This document shows positions 17,825 to 26,163 of a stretch of DNA of 64,000 bases, piece after piece (positions within the stretch are counted from its first letter, which is position 1; each line of letters begins with the position of its first letter). The stretch is from Alteromonas macleodii (GTDB lineage: Bacteria > Pseudomonadota > Gammaproteobacteria > Enterobacterales > Alteromonadaceae), in assembly GCF_903772925.1 (NCBI RefSeq), contig NZ_LR812090.1, forward strand, positions 2,252,333 through 2,316,332. The letters run 5' to 3'. A program made the translations under genes and the position numbers. The notes beneath the pieces were generated by a model. The model was not told where the DNA came from, did not search any database, and saw only the letters and a program-made list of their open reading frames with translations.

Positions 17825-18619
17825 TCAGTGCTTATTGCCATCGTTTATCATTTTTCTGGCCCGAGCGTCCGATTGCTTAATCATATCGTCTATCAGCGAC
17901 GTCTCTGGCATATTTTTCCAATACTTTTTAGGCATCTGATTTAACATCGCACCTGTTTTGATACGCGCTGGATTAAATATATTGGCGTAATAGGTCAACC
18001 AGTATTTTTCAATGCGGTCATCATCGGGTACAACGCTTGGATCGGGATTATCTTCTAGTACTAGGGTTTCGGTATCCCAATGAGCTGCACGATAGGGCGT
18101 TAATATAGACCACCGCATATTCTTAAAACGGGTTTGGAAGAAGTTGAGCTTTATCTCTAAACTGAAATGCTCTGGTTCATACCAGGCGACAAAATGCTCT
18201 TGCCCCTCTAGGTCTATTTCTCTGAACCTCAGGAAAGCACTCATTTTGTAAGCATCACGTTTTACCGCTTTCGCCATGGCGAAAAGCTGAATGACATCGT
18301 CGTCAGTTTTCATTTGTAAAAGTTGCTTATTTTCATAAACGACACGCCATAACACCCGGTAACAAAGCGCAAATCGTTTATCATCGTTATGACATAGGGC
18401 GTACTTTAAAAGCATCAGTGTAGGTTTAGGAATACTAAGCTTGCTTCGCGGCCTTTTTCTTTCGCATTGCTCATCACCACTACCGAACAGATCGTCTTGT
18501 ACAGAATGTGCGCTCTGCCAAATAATATGTTCAGGGGGAATGCGCTCAGCAATGCATTCTCGCGAAGCTTCCCGCCATTCATCAAAGCCAGGTATTGAAG
18601 TAATGGTAATGGTCTTCAT
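17825..18619 (-). CDS. TIGR03915 family probable DNA metabolism protein (DUF4130)
   Basis: This 264-residue protein resembles the TIGR03915/DUF4130 family, which is found almost always beside the radical-SAM protein TIGR03916, as here. Typical segments are the TPYRAAHWDTE region and WLTYYANIFNPARI near the C-terminus. The pair is annotated in databases as putative DNA repair or modification, largely from its phylogenetic distribution and the partner's helix-hairpin-helix. No catalytic motif that I recognise is visible. It starts about 50 bp after the stop of the radical-SAM gene and is probably in its operon. Confidence 0.85.
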   Translation of the reverse strand: MKTITITSIPGFDEWREASRECIAERIPPEHIIWQSAHSVQDDLFGSGDEQCERKRPRSKLSIPKPTLMLLKYALCHNDDKRFALCYRVLWRVVYENKQLLQMKTDDDVIQLFAMAKAVKRDAYKMSAFLRFREIDLEGQEHFVAWYEPEHFSLEIKLNFFQTRFKNMRWSILTPYRAAHWDTETLVLEDNPDPSVVPDDDRIEKYWLTYYANIFNPARIKTGAMLNQMPKKYWKNMPETSLIDDMIKQSDARARKMINDGNKH

Positions 18620-18670
18620 GTAACGCTACCTTTTAGACTACGGCTGAATTTAGCTGCATTAACAACACAC

Positions 18671-19912
18671 TCAAGCGTTAAACAACTCAAACTGTTTAGG
18701 CTGTTTAAACTGAAGCTCGAAATTATTACTGTCGAGTAAATGGATATCAGGGAAGTAATCTCCAACGCTGATAAAAGGCTTCAATTTTTTAAGAGGTAGC
18801 CGCATTTTAGTAAGGTCAATCCAGTTGAGCTTTGTATTACGCCTTATAGATAAAATCTTTTGTACCGTTCGCGCACCAAGACCGGGAACGCGTAGCAGCA
18901 TTTGTTTGTCAGCTTTGTTCAAATCAATGGGAAATAGATGACGGTTACGTAATGCCCATGAAAGTTTCGGGTCGTAGTCCATATCTAACATGTCGTCTTG
19001 CAAGATTTCATCTAGGCCAAAACCGTAAAAGCGTAAAAGCCAATCCGCTTGATACAAGCGGTGTTCTCGTATCAATGGCGCCGGTTTTAGCGGTAAAACT
19101 TCCGAAGCATCAGGGATAGGGGAAAATGCTGAGTAATACACACGTCGAAGTTTCTGATCGCTGTAGAGCTTAACGCTTGTGCCTAAAATGGTTTTATCGT
19201 TTGACCCATCGGCACCTATAATCATTTGCGTAGACTGCCCCCCAGGTGCGAACCGGGGAGGGCGTTTGCCCGAATATGTTTTGTCTACTTTATGCTCTGC
19301 AATTTTTTCTTTTAACGTATTCATCGAACCGTGAATATCGCCAAGATCTTTTTCTGGGGCATACTTGTTTAGCGAAGACTGTGTAGGCATTTCCACATTA
19401 ATACTAAGTCTATCAGCATAAAGACCCGCTTCTGCTTGTAGTTCTGGCGACGCATTCGGGATAGTTTTAAGGTGAATATATCCTTTAAACCCGTGATCAA
19501 GACGTAGCGATTTTGCAATACGCACCATGCTTTCCATAGTGATATCGGGCGAACCCACAATTCCAGAACTTAAAAACAAACCCTCAATGTAATTGCGCTT
19601 ATAAAAATTTAGGGTTAAATCTACCGTTTCTTTAACTGTAAAACGCGCCCGTTGAACATTGCTTGAAACTCTATTAATGCAATAATGGCAATCATAAATA
19701 CAGTAGTTTGTCATAAGGATCTTAAGCAGCGAAACACACCTTCCATCTGGTGTGAAGCTATGGCATATCCCCGAGCCACCGGTAAGCGAACCTATACCGG
19801 TCTTTTCGGTTTTTCCAGCTTGTCGTTTACCTGCTGAACCACTCGCGCAAGACGCGTCGTACTTGGCCGCATCGGAAAGAATTTCAAGTTTTTGTATCAG
19901 TCTGTCATGCAT
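18671..19912 (-). CDS. TIGR03916 family radical SAM protein, putative DNA modification/repair
   Basis: The 413-residue protein has the radical-SAM cluster motif C71-x3-C75-x2-C78 in CIYDCHYC, binding a [4Fe-4S] cluster that cleaves S-adenosylmethionine. Further cysteines upstream (C50, C59) could be structural. A C-terminal helix-hairpin-helix, VPGLGARTVQKIL (about residues 345-357), suggests nucleic-acid binding. The family is called putative DNA modification/repair, and the reaction is unknown. Together with the downstream TIGR03915 gene it forms the usual two-gene unit. Confidence 0.92.
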   Translation of the reverse strand: MHDRLIQKLEILSDAAKYDASCASGSAGKRQAGKTEKTGIGSLTGGSGICHSFTPDGRCVSLLKILMTNYCIYDCHYCINRVSSNVQRARFTVKETVDLTLNFYKRNYIEGLFLSSGIVGSPDITMESMVRIAKSLRLDHGFKGYIHLKTIPNASPELQAEAGLYADRLSINVEMPTQSSLNKYAPEKDLGDIHGSMNTLKEKIAEHKVDKTYSGKRPPRFAPGGQSTQMIIGADGSNDKTILGTSVKLYSDQKLRRVYYSAFSPIPDASEVLPLKPAPLIREHRLYQADWLLRFYGFGLDEILQDDMLDMDYDPKLSWALRNRHLFPIDLNKADKQMLLRVPGLGARTVQKILSIRRNTKLNWIDLTKMRLPLKKLKPFISVGDYFPDIHLLDSNNFELQFKQPKQFELFNA

Positions 19913-20182
19913 CGCCGATGTTTACTTCCTTTAACCAGTCTCAGTTAAACAGCCTAGTGTTTTTAACCAAAGTATCGATATGAGCGTTTTTTGGCATAAG
20001 CTGCATGGCACTGCGTTATATCATGTATATATATACAGCACAATTGATTACGGCAGTAGAGGGGAAAGTTTTAATGTTAACCAACGCGGCTTACAACACA
20101 GATGTATAGGCTAATAGCAATGAATTACCAGCGATAGAAAAAGGTAGGGTTGCTTTGAAAAGAACTAATATGTCACTGGGTA

Positions 20183-21823
20183 TCAAAAGCCAATATACTT
20201 AGAAAGTTCATCTCGAATATTTTCGTACTTTTCTTTGTATGGCGCTTTGAGTGTCATATCATCAATCAGCTTAAACAAACGCTTACATTCGTTTATTAAC
20301 TTCATTTCCGCTTTATCTTCTTTTATGGCTATTTGAAGAAGGCATTGAAGCAGGTTAAGTGCAACACCTGTATTAACAGGTGCAAAACCTTGAGCAAGGG
20401 CAAACGAGGCTTTAGCGCGTTCAAAGTCTTGTTGCTGGTAGTGTTGAATGCCCTCACGGTTAAATTGCTGATAGCTAGCGAGGCTTTTTTGTGCGTTTTG
20501 CGCTTGTGTCTTTAACATGTAAGAACTGTTTTGGTCGAGTTCTTCACCCCTCGATGAAAGTAGAGAACTTAACTGCAGCGCGTCGTCGAACTCTCCCAGC
20601 TTATACATAACGTTAATGCTATCTGGAATGAACGCTGTAGGTACTTCTGCGTATTTATCATCAAGCTGTATTTGCGATGTATTGAGATGACGCTTTGCAT
20701 CAATGAGCTTCCCATCAATCGCGCTTATCCTTGCATTTACAATATTGCCAAAAATTTCTACGTCGAACTCCCTGTCGATTTTATATAGGTGCTCATCAAA
20801 CTTACCACGCTGTAATGTGAGTAAGGCTTCTTGCTGATATTTATTGCGCTGGCTTTTGTCATCAGCAGATTCAGCGACATCAAGTAAACTACGTATCATT
20901 GTGCACCAATGTAAACTTGCTTTATGTACAGTGCGTTTTGATAGGTTCCAAATTGCTTGGCTAGAGTTGGCTGCTAGTACTAAATCGTCATTTTCCCGGC
21001 CAATTTCACAAGCCTTATAATGACGAGGTAATGAAAACGGGGAAAGCTTGATAGCTTCCCTAATCGCATCTAGGGCTTTTTCACCTGCGTCCAAGGCGTG
21101 ATGCGCTTGCGCAAGAATATCATGAGCATCAGCATTGAAACGGTTGCGTTTTAACGTTTTCTTGGCAATGGATATCGCTTTTTCATATTCATTCAACAGC
21201 AGATAGGTTCTACCAATTGCTATTTGTGCCCATAGCACAGGCCTACCTTCGATATATTCTTTTAGTACATCTAGAGCTTTTTGGGGTTGAGAAATACGCC
21301 AATAGAGTTCAACTAGCAGTTGTTCGCAGTGTCCTTTGTAGTGGCGAGGGTTTTCTAAAAGTGTCTCAATATGATCTATGGCACTGTTGTATTCACCTTG
21401 CTCTATAAGGTTGAACGCTTGTTGAAGAAATTGTCGTTTTTGCCACGCACGAACGATGCGAGATTTTAACTGTACTTGTGAAAAGGGTTTTATTAGAAAA
21501 TCGTCTGGGCGACGTTCAATACTGCCAAGCACAACCGGTCGAGCACTATCTGCACTGATAAGAATAAATACTGAGGTTGGATTGATAAGCCTTCGCGTGC
21601 GCAACTCTTCTATAAGTTCATAGCCATTTTTGGTATCAGCACCCAAGTGTAAGTCGCAAATTACAATATCAAATTTGTGCTTTTTACACAGCGATACCGC
21701 CTGTTCAGCAGAAGACTTAGTGACGACATCAGACGCCCCCATTGAATGCATTAGCCCTTTCAAAAGAAGAAGGAAAGGACGTTGGTCCTCAACAATCAGT
21801 ACTTGTTTGTTGCTAAATTGCAT
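20183..21823 (-). CDS. Response regulator with TPR output region
   Basis: Residues 1-125 form a CheY-like receiver with E12/D13, phosphoacceptor D57 in VICDLHLG, serine in LISADS and lysine in DFLIKPF. The rest of the 546 residues is a run of TPR-like helix pairs (for example YNSAIDHIETLLENPRHYKG and YEKAISIAKKTLKRN), with no DNA-binding domain. An in-frame GTG lies at 21844, but ATG 21823 is preceded by GGAT and gives a receiver N-terminus of the same length as the paralogue at the left window edge. It probably signals through protein-protein contact. The orphan kinase at 33498-34202 is one conceivable partner. Confidence 0.88.
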   Translation of the reverse strand: MQFSNKQVLIVEDQRPFLLLLKGLMHSMGASDVVTKSSAEQAVSLCKKHKFDIVICDLHLGADTKNGYELIEELRTRRLINPTSVFILISADSARPVVLGSIERRPDDFLIKPFSQVQLKSRIVRAWQKRQFLQQAFNLIEQGEYNSAIDHIETLLENPRHYKGHCEQLLVELYWRISQPQKALDVLKEYIEGRPVLWAQIAIGRTYLLLNEYEKAISIAKKTLKRNRFNADAHDILAQAHHALDAGEKALDAIREAIKLSPFSLPRHYKACEIGRENDDLVLAANSSQAIWNLSKRTVHKASLHWCTMIRSLLDVAESADDKSQRNKYQQEALLTLQRGKFDEHLYKIDREFDVEIFGNIVNARISAIDGKLIDAKRHLNTSQIQLDDKYAEVPTAFIPDSINVMYKLGEFDDALQLSSLLSSRGEELDQNSSYMLKTQAQNAQKSLASYQQFNREGIQHYQQQDFERAKASFALAQGFAPVNTGVALNLLQCLLQIAIKEDKAEMKLINECKRLFKLIDDMTLKAPYKEKYENIRDELSKYIGF

Positions 21824-21944
21824 TTCGAATCCGTGAATAAACACACTATCAATTAGTAGAAGTATATCTAACTTTAGAAAATAAGCTTAAGAAAAACATT
21901 ATCTTGCCGACAACATACGTATACAACAACAGCATTGTGTACGT

Positions 21945-22517
21945 ATGTCGCCAGATTTAGCCTCAGCAAATGAACAAACATCAATAGACCCCAGTATTTA
22001 CTGGGAGCGAAGTGGTGTACTTGCTCGGGCGTCATCGCAGGGGGCATTGTTCTCGTTATACCTTGCAATGCAGCAACATAGCGTAGCTGAACCGTTTGAA
22101 ATTGAAGCGGCAACGTCAGACGCTGACACAGCGAATAGTATAGAAGCGCAACTTGCGGCGTTAAATCACTATAGACGTCCTTCACTGTCCGTCAGTGAAA
22201 ATGAATGGACAGACATGCAAGTACACTCAAATTTACTCGCTACAGACTACGAAGGTGCACGCCTTTTTCTTAGTATGAAGCCTGCGCCGTTAGCTCAAAC
22301 TGATGACGCGAAGCGCATCCCGGATGACGTTGTAGACAACTGCAGTCTAGCTACCCAGAAACGACTGAAAAAGCAATATGACAACGCTATAAAAGAAGAT
22401 AATACGTTACTTTACGATGTTATATCTTCGCAAGGCGACGCCGATGACGGGAAATATGGGAAAGATAAGCACCAAGCTAAAACGCCAGACTTTTCTTCAT
22501 TTGAAAATATCGCCTAG
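21945..22517 (+). CDS. VC2046/SO_2500-like family protein
   Basis: This 190-residue soluble protein is acidic and has no signal peptide or membrane segment. Its N-terminal half (VLARASSQGALFSLYLAMQ) and the following ALNHYRRPSLSVSEN and GARLFLSMKPAPLAQ segments recall the gammaproteobacterial VC2046/SO_2500 family, whose function is not established. The C-terminal 50 residues are lysine- and aspartate-rich and probably disordered. It is divergent from the response regulator gene and lies just upstream of trhO. The family call is from memory of short motifs and is moderate. Confidence 0.6.
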   Translation: MSPDLASANEQTSIDPSIYWERSGVLARASSQGALFSLYLAMQQHSVAEPFEIEAATSDADTANSIEAQLAALNHYRRPSLSVSENEWTDMQVHSNLLATDYEGARLFLSMKPAPLAQTDDAKRIPDDVVDNCSLATQKRLKKQYDNAIKEDNTLLYDVISSQGDADDGKYGKDKHQAKTPDFSSFENIA

Positions 22518-22595
22518 TTTTTAACGGTCAGTTTTGTTATATTCCGCGCCGCATTTTTGCACTGGTCTTACGCTCCAATCAGCAAAGGTTAAAAT

Positions 22596-23591
22596 ATGTC
22601 TAAATATATTGTATGCGCAATGTATAAATTTGTTGCGCTTGAAAACTTTAAAGAAATCCGCCAGCCGCTTCTAGAAACTATGGAAGCAAATGGTATAAAA
22701 GGTACGCTTCTACTTGCTCACGAAGGCATTAACGGTACAGTTTCAGGTACCCGTGAAGGTATCGACGCATTGCTCGCTTATCTGAATAGCGATGAACGTA
22801 TCAATCCTATCTCTTACAAAGAATCACTTCACGACGAACAGCCGTTCTATCGCACTAAGGTGAAACTTAAAAAAGAAATCGTGACCATGGGCGTTGAAGG
22901 TATCGACCCTCGCCAAACTGTAGGCACTTACGTCAAGCCTAAAGACTGGAATGCGCTAATAAGCGACCCAGATGTAACCGTAATTGACACGCGAAACGGT
23001 TATGAAATAGAAATTGGCACTTTCAAAAACGCCATTGATCCTAAAACCGACACGTTTCGCGAATTCCCAGAATACGTAGAAAAAGAACTCGACCCGTCAA
23101 AAAACAAAAAAGTAGCCATGTTCTGTACTGGCGGCATACGCTGTGAAAAGTCGACAGCGTATTTGAAAGAGCAGGGGTTTGAAGAGGTTTACCACTTAGA
23201 AGGCGGCATTTTACAGTATCTTGAAGATGTGCCGAAAGAAGAGTCTATGTGGGAAGGCGACTGCTTTGTTTTCGATAACCGCGTTGCGGTAAACCACGAC
23301 CTTGAAAAGAGTCATTACGAACAGTGTTACGCGTGTCGACTCCCTATTACTGAAGAAGATACGCAAAGCGATAAGTATGAGCCTGGCGTAAGCTGCCCTC
23401 ACTGTTACGGCACGCATACCGACGATCAAATTGCTCGCTTTAGAGAGCGCGAAAAGCAGGTTCAGCTAGCGAAAGAGCGTCAGCAGGAACACGTGGGTAC
23501 CGAAGCGCGTTTGACCATGGAACAAAAGCGTAAGGAAAAAGCAGAAGCTCAACGTTTACGCGCACTTAAAGCAAAAGAAAATCAGGCGTAG
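22596..23591 (+). CDS. trhO: tRNA uridine hydroxylase TrhO (YceA, rhodanese-like)
   Basis: TrhO (YceA) catalyses the oxygen-dependent hydroxylation of uridine 34 in tRNAs on the way to 5-carboxymethoxyuridine. The N-terminal acylphosphatase-like domain (1-100) includes [12 protein letters not shown]. The rhodanese domain (about 120-220) carries the active cysteine C177 in [14 protein letters not shown]-terminal cysteine cluster (CYACRLP and CPHCYGTH) suggests a metal site. The length of 331 residues is normal, with a lysine-rich tail. The gene appears monocistronic. Confidence 0.94.
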   Translation: MSKYIVCAMYKFVALENFKEIRQPLLETMEANGIKGTLLLAHEGINGTVSGTREGIDALLAYLNSDERINPISYKESLHDEQPFYRTKVKLKKEIVTMGVEGIDPRQTVGTYVKPKDWNALISDPDVTVIDTRNGYEIEIGTFKNAIDPKTDTFREFPEYVEKELDPSKNKKVAMFCTGGIRCEKSTAYLKEQGFEEVYHLEGGILQYLEDVPKEESMWEGDCFVFDNRVAVNHDLEKSHYEQCYACRLPITEEDTQSDKYEPGVSCPHCYGTHTDDQIARFREREKQVQLAKERQQEHVGTEARLTMEQKRKEKAEAQRLRALKAKENQA

Positions 23592-23649
23592 ACAGTCAGA
23601 AAGAAGGGCGTTACACTCGTGTTTATTGCAGTTGAAATAAGGAATGCGA

Positions 23650-23892
23650 GTGAGCACTCAACTTTCAGAATCTAAAATTGAAGAAATTAGAAAGGACTTC
23701 AGCTTTTTCGATCGTGATGGCAATGGCCAAATCGATTTACCTGAGTTCATCGAGCTTCTAACCGTAATTTCGCCAAAGACTAAAGCTAGCCACGTACAAG
23801 AAGGCTTTAAGCTTATCGATAGTAACGACGATGGTTACATCGACTTCGAAGAGTTTTTGGAGTGGTGGCAAGAAGGGTGGTGGGAGTACTAA
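23650..23892 (+). CDS. EF-hand calcium-binding protein
   Basis: This small soluble protein has two canonical EF-hand loops: DRDGNGQIDLPE and DSNDDGYIDFEE. Both are 12-residue loops with acidic ligands at 1, 3, 5 and a glutamate at 12. An ATG at 23644 is in frame but abuts the AAGGA ribosome site, whereas GTG 23650 is six bases beyond it, so GTG is preferred (80 residues). A tryptophan-rich end (EWWQEGWWEY) is unusual and may be a target-binding surface. The gene is monocistronic with a strong terminator. Its role is unknown; calcium buffering or sensing is inferred. Confidence 0.88.
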   Translation: MSTQLSESKIEEIRKDFSFFDRDGNGQIDLPEFIELLTVISPKTKASHVQEGFKLIDSNDDGYIDFEEFLEWWQEGWWEY

Positions 23893-23988
23893 GTTTACTT
23901 AGTAACGCAAACCATCGCTAAAGCTTCGTGTACGCTCTGTTGAGCGTGTCTTAAAAGCTTATAGTTACCGCAAAAAGAAAACGCTAAA

Positions 23989-24018
23989 ACGGGTGCTTTG
24001 TAAAGCACCCGTTTTTTT
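23989..24018 (+). terminator. Strong intrinsic terminator after the EF-hand gene
   Basis: Perfect eleven-base arms ACGGGTGCTTT and AAAGCACCCGT enclose a two-base loop and end in seven Ts. It marks the left boundary between the core genes and the accessory island. Confidence 0.92.
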
Positions 24019-24220
24019 ATGCTTGAGTTGCGCTGATATGAGTTGGCTAATTTAGGTTTACATGTTTATTGTTGGACGGCTGCTTTGAGCGTAAAGCGGC
24101 CCTTGGATATTTCTACCTCTCGAGACCGCTTCAGACATTAAGCGGTCGTTCAACGCCGCGCTCTGCGGAAATTTATGAGCGCCATCGAGTATATTTTTCG
24201 TAGCAGAGCTTTGTTATGGC
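24019..24220. repeat. Pair of AAGCGG-type stem-loops at the island edge
   Basis: This gene-free stretch lies within a gap of 328 bp (23893-24220). It contains two related hairpins. One is at 24078-24101 (GGCTGCTTT with AAAGCGGCC, one mismatch). The other is at 24124-24147 (GACCGCTT with AAGCGGTC, perfect, loop CAGACATT). Similar AAGCGG/CCGCTT stem-loops recur in intergenic regions of marine gammaproteobacteria as I recall them. Here they border the 3' end of the Pycsar effector gene. Confidence 0.55.
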
Positions 24221-24754
24221 TCATTCTCGTACCCAGTACAAAACAAGTGCGCCTAGTGGGGTCAGCACACCTGCTAAGAACAATAATACAGCACCACTAA
24301 ACACTCGGTACTTAATAAATGATATTTTAGAGTTATTTACAATTTGGTCACAAAAAGCCAACTCTAATTGGCATTCTTTATACCCATCCAATTCATCATA
24401 TCGATTAAATAACTCAAGGTACGTTCTTTTGCTGTACTTGCATGCATGGCCGAAAAACAGGGGGTTATCGCCCTCTTCTTTATTTGGCATTTTTATCCAA
24501 AAAGGTGGTGCTATCCTTGGTATAAAAGAAGTAAGTGATATTACTATCGCAGCAGCAACAAATATGGTGAAGGACGCTACATATAATGTAACTAAGCCAC
24601 TTTCTACTGAATAGGACGAATAAAGCCTAAGCACTCCAAAAATTGTTGCACACCCCACGGCGACTAAAGCTCCATTTTTGGCTTCTGCGAACTTAAGCCA
24701 TTCAACCATTTGTTTTAAGGTACTCTCAAGCACAATTATTCTTTCTTTATCCAT
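24221..24754 (-). CDS. pycTM: Pycsar membrane effector PycTM
   Basis: PycTM effectors respond to cyclic UMP or cyclic CMP by disrupting the inner membrane, killing the infected cell. The 177-residue protein has the family layout. An amphipathic N-terminal helix with WLKFAEAKNGAL leads into TM1 (about 28-45), then TM2 (52-75), a cytosolic insert with NPLFFGHACKYSKRTYLE (99-115) and the helix CDQIVNNSKISFIKYR, then TM3 (about 152-174). These segments match my recollection of the PycTM domain (PF18967). It starts two bases after the stop of the cyclase gene (TAG-CT-ATG), giving tight translational coupling. It is the last gene of the operon. Confidence 0.88.
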   Translation of the reverse strand: MDKERIIVLESTLKQMVEWLKFAEAKNGALVAVGCATIFGVLRLYSSYSVESGLVTLYVASFTIFVAAAIVISLTSFIPRIAPPFWIKMPNKEEGDNPLFFGHACKYSKRTYLELFNRYDELDGYKECQLELAFCDQIVNNSKISFIKYRVFSGAVLLFLAGVLTPLGALVLYWVRE

Positions 24755-24756
24755 AG

Positions 24757-25704
24757 CTAAATATTTTCCACCGCTGTTTTAATCACATCACCACCGTAAA
24801 CCTCACCACTATAATCCCTTACGCTAATGAATTGTTTTGAAAACCACCCATTCTTTATGGAATCCGCATTTGGGTTAGCTGACTTATAACCATCATAAAC
24901 AGCTTTAGTCATTAATATTGGACAGTGAGATTCACTGTGAGAGATAGTGGTTTTAAAAAAGGCATAAAAATGTTCATCTTTATGCCTTAACATTCTCGAG
25001 CTTGTTTCTTCAAGGTCATCAATAAACTTTTCATAGGGCTTAGATTGCCAATGCCAATCCTTTATATTTGGATAGTAATTACCTTGATGAATCGCAGGGA
25101 TTGAATAGTTTTCAGTTTTATTTGCTAGATCTGTAAGCCGTGACGCTGTATTGGCTGGCTTTCCAAGCCAGACTAGGCTGCGGTAAAATTCTTTTTCATC
25201 ACCTTGCCTAATAGCACCAGACTTAGTTATGAGCATCTTACCGTAATCAATTCCTATCCCAGCACTAAACTCAAATGACTTTATTCTTTTATTCAGAATG
25301 TGCTTACAAACACTATTCATTAGAACTGCTGTATCTACAGCTTTTGTAAAACAGTCTTGCTTATCAAATACAACCATTACCCTGTCGCCAATAATATTCC
25401 TGACGTGACCACCATAATACCGAGCGGATGCCAGCATTGTTCTTACGAAGCTGGAATAAATCTTAGCGAGTGTTTTAGGCTTTCTCTCTGCGCTAATTTT
25501 TGCTGATCCTCGAATATCGACGTATAAAACACAGCTCTCAAGGCGTTTACACTTCTTCTTTTGCGTATCAAGATTATCATAAGTTATGTTGGCGTCTGAG
25601 AATGATGGAACAAAGTTAGTTTCTATAATCTCAACTTCAAAATCAGATGAGTTTACAGCTTGCACTTCTCCATCTAGCTCTCTTAAAAAATCTACTAACG
25701 ACAC
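24757..25704 (-). CDS. pycC: Pycsar pyrimidine nucleotide cyclase PycC (class III cyclase)
   Basis: PycC makes cUMP or cCMP on phage infection to activate the adjacent effector. The 315-residue protein is a single class III nucleotide cyclase domain (about 55-200) without a membrane segment. The two metal-binding aspartates are D63 in LYVDIRGSA and D107 in NIIGDRVMVVFD. The transition-state Asn/Arg segment reads GKPANTASRLTDLAN (181-195). The N-terminal 50 residues and the C-terminal third are specific to this subgroup. The start is GTG 25704, with GAGGAAG six to ten bases before it. Coupling to a PycTM effector makes a pyrimidine rather than purine product likely. cUMP and cCMP specificity cannot be separated here. 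Confidence 0.88.
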   Translation of the reverse strand: MSLVDFLRELDGEVQAVNSSDFEVEIIETNFVPSFSDANITYDNLDTQKKKCKRLESCVLYVDIRGSAKISAERKPKTLAKIYSSFVRTMLASARYYGGHVRNIIGDRVMVVFDKQDCFTKAVDTAVLMNSVCKHILNKRIKSFEFSAGIGIDYGKMLITKSGAIRQGDEKEFYRSLVWLGKPANTASRLTDLANKTENYSIPAIHQGNYYPNIKDWHWQSKPYEKFIDDLEETSSRMLRHKDEHFYAFFKTTISHSESHCPILMTKAVYDGYKSANPNADSIKNGWFSKQFISVRDYSGEVYGGDVIKTAVENI

Positions 25705-25744
25705 AAAACTTCCTCAAGCCCCATAGCACCCGTATAAAGGGCAA

Positions 25745-25792
25745 TAACACATGGGCTAAAATTAGAAACGAAGTGACGCAGCCCATGTGTTA
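25745..25792. repeat. 13-bp perfect inverted repeat between the two island operons
   Basis: The arms TAACACATGGGCT (25745-25757) and AGCCCATGTGTTA (25780-25792) are perfectly complementary and separated by 22 bases. The structure lies in the 136-bp gap between the 106-residue membrane protein gene and pycC. It has no T-run, so it is not a standard terminator. It recalls the stems of integron attC sites, but the GTTRRRY/RYYYAAC boxes are not properly formed. It may separate two transcription units or mark a junction between modules. Confidence 0.7.
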
Positions 25793-25840
25793 GCGTCCCA
25801 GCGATATAAGCTAGCGAGCGATTAAGTGCGTTAGTTAGCA

Positions 25841-26161
25841 CTATTCTCCTTTACCGAAAGCATATCCTAATGCAAGGGTTATAATTGGTACAAAAATACC
25901 CCATATTTCGCCGACAGAACTAAGGACATCAGTAGTATTTGTTGTCGAGAAAAAAACTCTGATAAAAACTAAAACGCTAAGCCCTGTTGCTATATAGAAA
26001 CTCCATGTAATTGTCATCCAAATGAAAGAGTCCTTTGCGTTCTTTCCCGTGCCAATATGGTCAGCTATTTTGCCAGCAATCTCTGTGTTAGCGTATGAGC
26101 CACCAGATGATGTAGGGCTTGTACTCTCTTGCTCTGGGAAATTTAATTCAGTATCAGCCAT
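25841..26161 (-). CDS. Small two-helix membrane protein of unknown function (island)
   Basis: The 106-residue protein has a serine/threonine-rich N-terminal tail (1-25), a short amphipathic region and two transmembrane helices (about 47-70 and 84-103). It ends in GYAFGKGE. There is no signal peptide. Its ATG follows the upstream gene's stop by two bases (TAG-TC-ATG), so the two products are probably made in fixed ratio and may form a complex. It is followed by pycC after a 136-bp gap. I do not recognise a named family. By position, a membrane-acting effector in a defence module is a plausible inference. Confidence 0.7.
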   Translation of the reverse strand: MADTELNFPEQESTSPTSSGGSYANTEIAGKIADHIGTGKNAKDSFIWMTITWSFYIATGLSVLVFIRVFFSTTNTTDVLSSVGEIWGIFVPIITLALGYAFGKGE

Positions 26162-26163
26162 GA

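Noticed and set aside
24216..24614. Plus-strand 132-codon reading frame opposite pycTM
   Set aside because: It lies antisense to the well-supported effector gene, has no ribosome site and no protein-like motif.
25745..25792. Integron attC site
   Set aside because: The stem is long and perfect, but the GTTRRRY and RYYYAAC core boxes are not properly formed, extrahelical bases are absent and no integrase gene is present.
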